Assembly: GCA_025642075.2 (NCBI GenBank)
Contig: JAODUO010001051.1
Coordinates: 90,001-154,000 of the forward strand
Source: Ridgeia piscesae
Taxonomy: Eukaryota; Annelida; Polychaeta; Sabellida; Siboglinidae
Length of the DNA stretch: 64,000 nt
Reading direction: 5' to 3'
The notes under the pieces were generated by a model. It was not told the origin of the DNA. It ran no database searches and saw only the letters and a program-made list of their open reading frames with translations. Shown here piece after piece: positions 58,691 to 64,000 of this stretch. The first letter of the stretch is position 1. Every line of letters begins with the position of its first letter. The position numbers were made by a program, and so were the translations under genes.

Positions 58691-61600
58691 CTGCGACATA
58701 AACCATGAAAGTACATCAAATTCCAGCAGCAATAACAAAATCTTCCGTGCTATTTAACACAGCACACCAACCTGATTGTTAAGTCAAGAATGTTGGTGGA
58801 ACTGTGGTGAGAAACCAAACATGTAGCAGAAGATGGGACAAACAGGAGATGATGCACTGCACATGTTTGGGCCATGAGAGGATAGGTAGAAAGGTACCTA
58901 ACATCCACCAAAATATACATTATTATTTACATTCCACAAGTGTATGTTTCTGCAGTTTTATTTCCACAAATATATGGAGTCTTCCAAAAAAATTGAAACG
59001 TAACTAACATTTACATGTAAAATTATATCCTGTTTAGAATTTTTGAATTACAAAAATTATAATAGCATAATTCCAGTTATGGTGAAATCAGGAATTGACC
59101 ACGCAACAGCTGCAATTGTACACAAATTCAGGAATCAGGTTATAACTGGAAAGGAGTGAAATAAGAATTGTAGCAGTGTGGATGAAACTACATTAAAAAA
59201 CATCAGGATTTTGTCCACAGATCAAACCTCAGACTTACATGAACATTGACAACAATAATCTACATAAATGTTAGCATTTTCCCCTGGAGCCGGCTTCCCT
59301 GATAATGCAGAAAATATATGTATCTAGTTTACACAAGATATGACAGTTATAAAATATTGCGTTTCTGATTTCTTGTGAATGCTTTAAATGAGAAAATAAA
59401 AACAACCCTTTTAGAATGTTTTGCAAGTTAAACTGGAGTAGTATGTTTCCTGCCTTCCATGAGCATATGGCTCCTACTACATGTTAATTAAACAGAGACT
59501 GTCAGTTTGTTTTTATTGTAGGATTGTGTTATACAGTATAAGCAATATTTGTAACTTTTTATTTCAAGTTCTGTTTAAAAAATGGCTTTTGCACAAATCT
59601 CCGAATCATGAACTAGATTAATTGTGAGAAAGTTCATGACCCAATGGGGCGTGATGACATGACCCCTAGTCACTGATGACACCTAGTCACTGATGACACC
59701 TAGTCACTGATGACACCTAGTCACTGATGACACCTAGTCACTGATGACCCCTAGTCACTGCTCACCTGTCCTGGTGGCGGTGACCTCTACCGCTGTGACC
59801 TCCACGATGTCGCTGGAAGTCCTCGCGGACCTCCAAGTAATCCTCCCCAGTCACCACGCCTACACAGAAGACATTGCAATCAACAGAATCAAATGCATCT
59901 TATGTATGTTTGTATACTGTACAGACGTACAATATTTTATATTTATATAGCGCAATAGCCACGATATGCTCAAAACTATGTAGAATCAAAATTCAATCAA
60001 GTGATTCAATGTATATTTTTTTAAACTGTAAACAATGAACTTTAGCTGAAATGTAATTAAGCTAACTTAAATTAGTATTCATAAACTATAATATATCAAA
60101 TTAGGTACATTATAAATTAAACTAATTATTGTTTAATATATATAAATATATATAATTATGTGTCCATATATGGTATATTCGTTAAATCAGGTATATATAT
60201 TTTTATGTATAACATTATAGAATTAAATGTGTGCATGACTACATATATCAATCTTAATTATATTTCTTAGTTCCTACTCTAGGAAACCACTTTGACACAA
60301 TTTAACCATTTCTCTATGTAATCTCTTATAATCTTGGCCACGTTAAACAAGACAAAGGATAATGATAACAATTATTATACAATAATGTGTACTACAGATA
60401 TTAGTCTTAACAAAAATCAATACTGTAAAGAGAAAGCAAATTAACTAAATTATGGAACATACGCATACAATAACACAATTAGCTAAACAATAAATCAATC
60501 AAAACACGAAATAAAAATGGTCAGTTAATATAAACTAATCACCAATTTTTTTTATGTGACATGGGTAATTCAAAGTGGCCGTGCCACATGAAAAACAGGT
60601 CTCTAAGCTGAGCATAATTAAGCTGTAGTTACCGTGGTCAACATCACGCCTGCGGCCGTGCATTGCCCGAGGACGTGGTGCTAGGTTGAAGTCAATGTCA
60701 AGTGTGCGAGCTTGCCTGGCCGCCATGCGCCGCATGCTGCGGGTGTGTGCGGTGGCCTTGTGTGCCTTGAGGTCAATCTCGGATCGGAAGGCATTGGTGA
60801 ACTGGACTTCCACACAGTCGTCCTCCTCACACAGGTAGTGCTGGTCTATGAAGTGTTCCCGCAGGAACGAATAATCCCTGCACAAGAATCAACATTAATC
60901 TTTTATTTACCTTATTTCACATGTGTGTTGTTTGTGTGTTGTGTCACATGTGTGTTGTGTATATACTCATTATACAATGTATGTGTGCTTTGTTTATGTT
61001 CAAGAGCGGTGACATAACCCTACCCAAAGAATTGGTTGGAGATTCCGTCCGTCTCACAGAAGTGACAGTAGTAATGGTCCTTGCGTAGATGTTTCACCAA
61101 CTCGTCGTTGTCTAGGTAACGTTCGTCACAGAACTCACGGAGCGGATGGCCGCGGTGTGACGTGTCATCAGTGTCACCAACGCGACGATGTTCCGCCAAC
61201 TTCTTGCGGTCGTAAAACTTGCGTTCTGAACTAAATATCTGCAGCAGACAAAGTGAGTTTGATTTGTGAATTGTTTCATCATTGTAGCTGTATTGTAATG
61301 ATAAAAATGTATCACTACAACTTAGTTTTCTTTTATTTCTATTACATTACAATATTTATTATGTGAAACCACATGTAAATTTGATGAATTATCCCAGCAC
61401 CTGCCAATGACCAGATTTTACAAACAGCCCAAAGCCCCTGACAGTTATGATGTGCAAACTGTATATGGCTTCACTTGTAGACTGACAGCCTCAATTGTTA
61501 TTTTTAGGCTGTTGGAGCAGCTCTTACACATACGAAGCCAGCAGTACTCCAAAGTGTAGATTCCTTTGAAGACAATTATATGGGTAAATCAGGAAATTGA

Positions 61601-63698
61601 GCTGAAATGTTCATTTGTAATATAAAAGCATGTGTAATAGGTCAATTACTATTACAAGCATGTTCTAGTTCAACCTATTACTTCAATATTTATATTTGTT
61701 ACTATTATATTTTACAATTACCCCAGGCCTGTTTACAGACCTGTAGTCATAAATATATAAAATATAAAACAAGTAGCCTTGGCTTTCTTGCAAATTGGTT
61801 AAGTAGAGCTATGACTATCCTGTGGTTGAGCTAACCCTAACCCCAAAGTGTCAGAATAATTAAGCTATCTTGGTTGGGGGTTGCCACTTATAGCTTTATG
61901 CGCAGACCCATCCACCCGTCATTTGGACGGGTAGAAATATGGATGGACAGGTGGTGGACGGGTACAAAAATGACGGAGCAAAAAAGCTTGAGATCCTAAA
62001 ACCACAGATAGTGTCAGTTATGCCTCAAAAGTGAGTGTAAATGGTGTCACATGTGTGTCTGTAGTTTCAGATCATCAGACACATTTGAAGTATGTAAACT
62101 GGCTTAACAGTCAACATCTATGTGTCCTTCCAAAACATGTGTGACTGGCAAAAATGTGGTTCGGCATAAAGCCTGGCAGCTGTTTAGTCTTAATTTTGGT
62201 GATGTGGTTCTGTGTGGGAAGTAAAATAAATGGTCTACTGGTTAACCAAAAACATGATTAAAACAAGATACACAGAATGGAACAGTATAAAAGTAATTTG
62301 AGTAACTGAGTACCTGGGTAAATGTATTTGTAGTTGTATTTGATTAAATATATATTGTAGTTGGGTTGGTCATGTGCAATATTATAAAAACAATGCATTT
62401 GCCAAAAAAACTCTGCATTCAAGAAGCTAAAAAATTCTTGCTGTATTTGCTCAAATGTATTTCACAGTATTTGAGCTCAAAATTGCAGGTTTATTATATG
62501 GACACTTGACACTGACCTTTAAGTATTTCACACACAGGTCACAGCTGTGCAGATTATGTTCCCTCCTCATGTGCTCTTTCAGGAGGTTGAAGTTTGACAG
62601 TGGCTTGGCATTGCGACATATCTGACAACTATATTCCAACAGCTTGTCAAATGTTGTTTTCACAGCTTCGGTTTCAAAGTAGATCTTTGCTGTACGATGC
62701 ACTAGAAAGTGATGCGTATTGATGCTCTCAAACTTGTGGGGTTTCCTTGTAAACAATACCTACAAATGGCAACGTATAACTATAATATTGTCATATCAAG
62801 CATGACCTCTGCAATATTAATATCTTAAATTAATAGCACATATTTTCATCAATCTGATGCGGTATATTTAGTTTCCGTCAATGAAAAGTGTGTGTTGTAA
62901 CTTGTAGGCAACTATAACAAATTGATATAACAAGATTAAGAACAAAAAGAATGACAACCAAAGTAATTTGCCTCATTTCTCTAACTTTATTTAACGAAAA
63001 ATAACACGTTGTGTATTTAAAGTTTTCTAGTTGCTTCCAGTGAGATTCAGCAACATTCTAATAACTCACTATATATTGTGGCTACGATTGTGTGGTCATG
63101 TTCAATCACCACTAAGTTCACTTCAGTTCAGGGTTGTGTGGTCTTTGACAAGTTATAGACATATGCCCTTAAAACAAGATGCTAAGTACCAGATAAAATA
63201 TGCACTGGACTTATGTTTTTTGTTAAGACTAAAGTGCAATTTTTTAAATAACATAATAATAAATTTAGGACATCATCTATGACATGTGTGACTTGGGACT
63301 TGTCAGTTATATTACGTCTTGAGTTCTCATTCAAAATTTTACTCAAACTTTTCGCCAAACATACTGATTAACAGCAATAGAATATATATATATTTACAAG
63401 AAATAACAGTAAAACAGGCCGGCTTGAGTGACGTCACAACACACCCATCATGGGATGATTCATCAAGTTCAGTAGTTTCGTAATAGTGTATAAACTAATA
63501 ATACGCTGTCTTTGGTACACTTACCTTAGGCATTTGTGAACGGCATATGGCACAGTACGATTGCTCGAATAAAACCCGCATTCGAGTCGAACATACGTGA
63601 CATATTCGATGATCACACTGTCCAACAGCATAATATTTGATGGTTTCGTTACAAAGTGGACATATATTATCTAAGCAATCGGTCGTCTTCGACGCCAT
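55975..63698 (-). CDS. ZNF598: E3 ubiquitin-protein ligase ZNF598 (yeast Hel2 homologue), 6 exons
   Basis: It senses collided ribosomes and ubiquitinates 40S proteins to start ribosome-associated quality control. Exons in coding order: 63698-63525, 62759-62517, 61238-61024, 60877-60633, 59859-59766, 58690-55975. Phases agree and total 1,228 residues, longer than the roughly 900 of human. The RING has C13/C16/C28/H30/C33/C36/C49/C52. C2H2-type fingers follow in exons 2-4 (HMRREHNLHSCDLC, DDTSHRGHPLREFCDERYL, HLRKDHYYCHFCETDG, YLCEEDDCVEVQFTNAFRSE). The last exon is a long low-complexity region with seven DFPxL-like motifs, then KPENFSVRNQKLIADIH, LLVLLPDIDRQQELLDAHYG and a final CHMCRQVTMM finger ending ADFPSLQ. 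One finger Cys appears replaced by Arg. Identity is secure. Confidence 0.96.
59653..59763. repeat. 17-bp minisatellite abutting the ZNF598 exon 5 donor
   Basis: About six copies of CCTAGTCACTGATGACA. The last partial copy (CTAGTCACTG) runs into the minus-strand 5' splice site GTGAGCAGTGACTAG at 59765. Confidence 0.95.
59860..60632 (-). other. ZNF598 intron 4
   Basis: AT-rich intron. It holds the second copy of the TATAGCGC dispersed repeat near 59930-59985 and nothing else recognised. Confidence 0.5.
61890..62195. repeat. Dispersed repeat, copy 2
   Basis: Uninterrupted relative of 51533-51930, in ZNF598 intron 2, with CACCCGTCATTTGGACGGGT near its start and GGCATAAAGCCTGG near its end. Confidence 0.8.
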
Positions 63699-63970
63699 TT
63701 GACTACAGTAGTGTTCAGCTACCTACACGCGAAATTACTAGCAACGTATGAGTCTCGTAAGACATATCCTTGCTTTTAAAACAGTAAAGGTGCCAACTAT
63801 TTTTACACCAGGACTTTCGTCGCGTGGTGAAATGTGTAAAACGTCACTGGTATTTGTCTACCCAAACGCAGCGCCATCTTTCGGATTCGTTTCACAAATG
63901 GTGTTGGCGGGGCGTCACCTAGCGACTGTTACATTATACAACTACGATTTTCCGAGAACACCTTGACAAC
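63699..63970. promoter_or_regulatory. Presumed bidirectional promoter region
   Basis: 272 bp separate the ZNF598 start codon (minus) from a candidate start codon at 63971 (plus). No specific motif is claimed. Confidence 0.35.
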
Positions 63971-64000
63971 ATGGCCTCGTCAATGCGAAGGTTAACGGTT
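63971..64000 (+). CDS. Possible start of a divergent gene (partial)
   Basis: ATG at 63971 in the context ACAACATGG opens MASSMRRLTV to the window edge. The head-to-head position next to a housekeeping gene makes it plausible, but ten codons cannot identify it. Confidence 0.3.
   Translation, partial: MASSMRRLTV

Noticed and set aside
56627..58708. Plus-strand open frames opposite ZNF598
   Set aside because: They lie wholly antisense to the ZNF598 terminal exon, with hydrophobic compositions expected from the complement of Lys/Ser/Thr-rich coding.

Overview
The window is nuclear DNA from an animal. Its genes have many exons with GT-AG introns, and it carries basement-membrane collagen, a linker histone and metazoan-type translation genes. 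The intergenic and intronic DNA is full of microsatellites, minisatellites and inverted-repeat elements. The style fits a marine invertebrate, perhaps a lophotrochozoan, but the sequence alone does not fix the taxon.

Layout, left to right. (1) 1-2713: non-coding, with a long (TA)n tract and a compound tetra/hexanucleotide satellite. (2) 2714-21457, plus strand: a type IV collagen gene of alpha-2 type, rebuilt here as 19 exons. These encode a signal peptide, a Cys-rich 7S segment, Gly-X-Y repeats with interruptions, and a complete 12-Cys NC1 domain with an unusual C-terminal tail. Its introns hold large GT-rich satellites and a tyrosine-recombinase retroelement fragment. (3) 21900-33000: gene-poor. 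It holds a broken 28S rRNA copy (minus), two tRNA-Arg(ACG) genes (minus), a small inverted-repeat transposon, a lone histone H1 gene (minus, 25803-26378) and several tandem repeats. (4) 31400-38480: mobile-element territory, with paired inverted tandem arrays, a large foldback-like composite carrying a 27-bp satellite, and a dead non-LTR retrotransposon. (5) 38657-54675, plus: EIF3L (eIF3 subunit l), 19 exons. (6) 55975-63698, minus: ZNF598, the E3 ubiquitin ligase that marks collided ribosomes, 6 exons, convergent with EIF3L. (7) 63971-end, plus: a possible first exon of another gene, divergent from ZNF598.

The most unusual signal is in EIF3L. Introns 7, 9 and 10 carry tandem arrays that run up to the 3' splice site of the next exon. 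In introns 9 and 10 the repeat unit clearly contains that splice acceptor plus the first ~27-45 bases of the exon, giving dozens of decoy acceptor/exon starts. The intron 9 decoys also carry an internal GTGAGT donor that would define a 21-nt, frame-preserving microexon. A ZNF598 array abuts a 5' splice site in a similar way. Within the intron 9 array, 45305-46085 looks like a blend of the array with a second copy of the exon 8-exon 9 region, which suggests an assembly or polishing artefact.

The genes do not form a pathway. EIF3L and ZNF598 both act on the ribosome (initiation; collision quality control) and lie tail to tail, but nothing in the sequence shows that this is more than coincidence.
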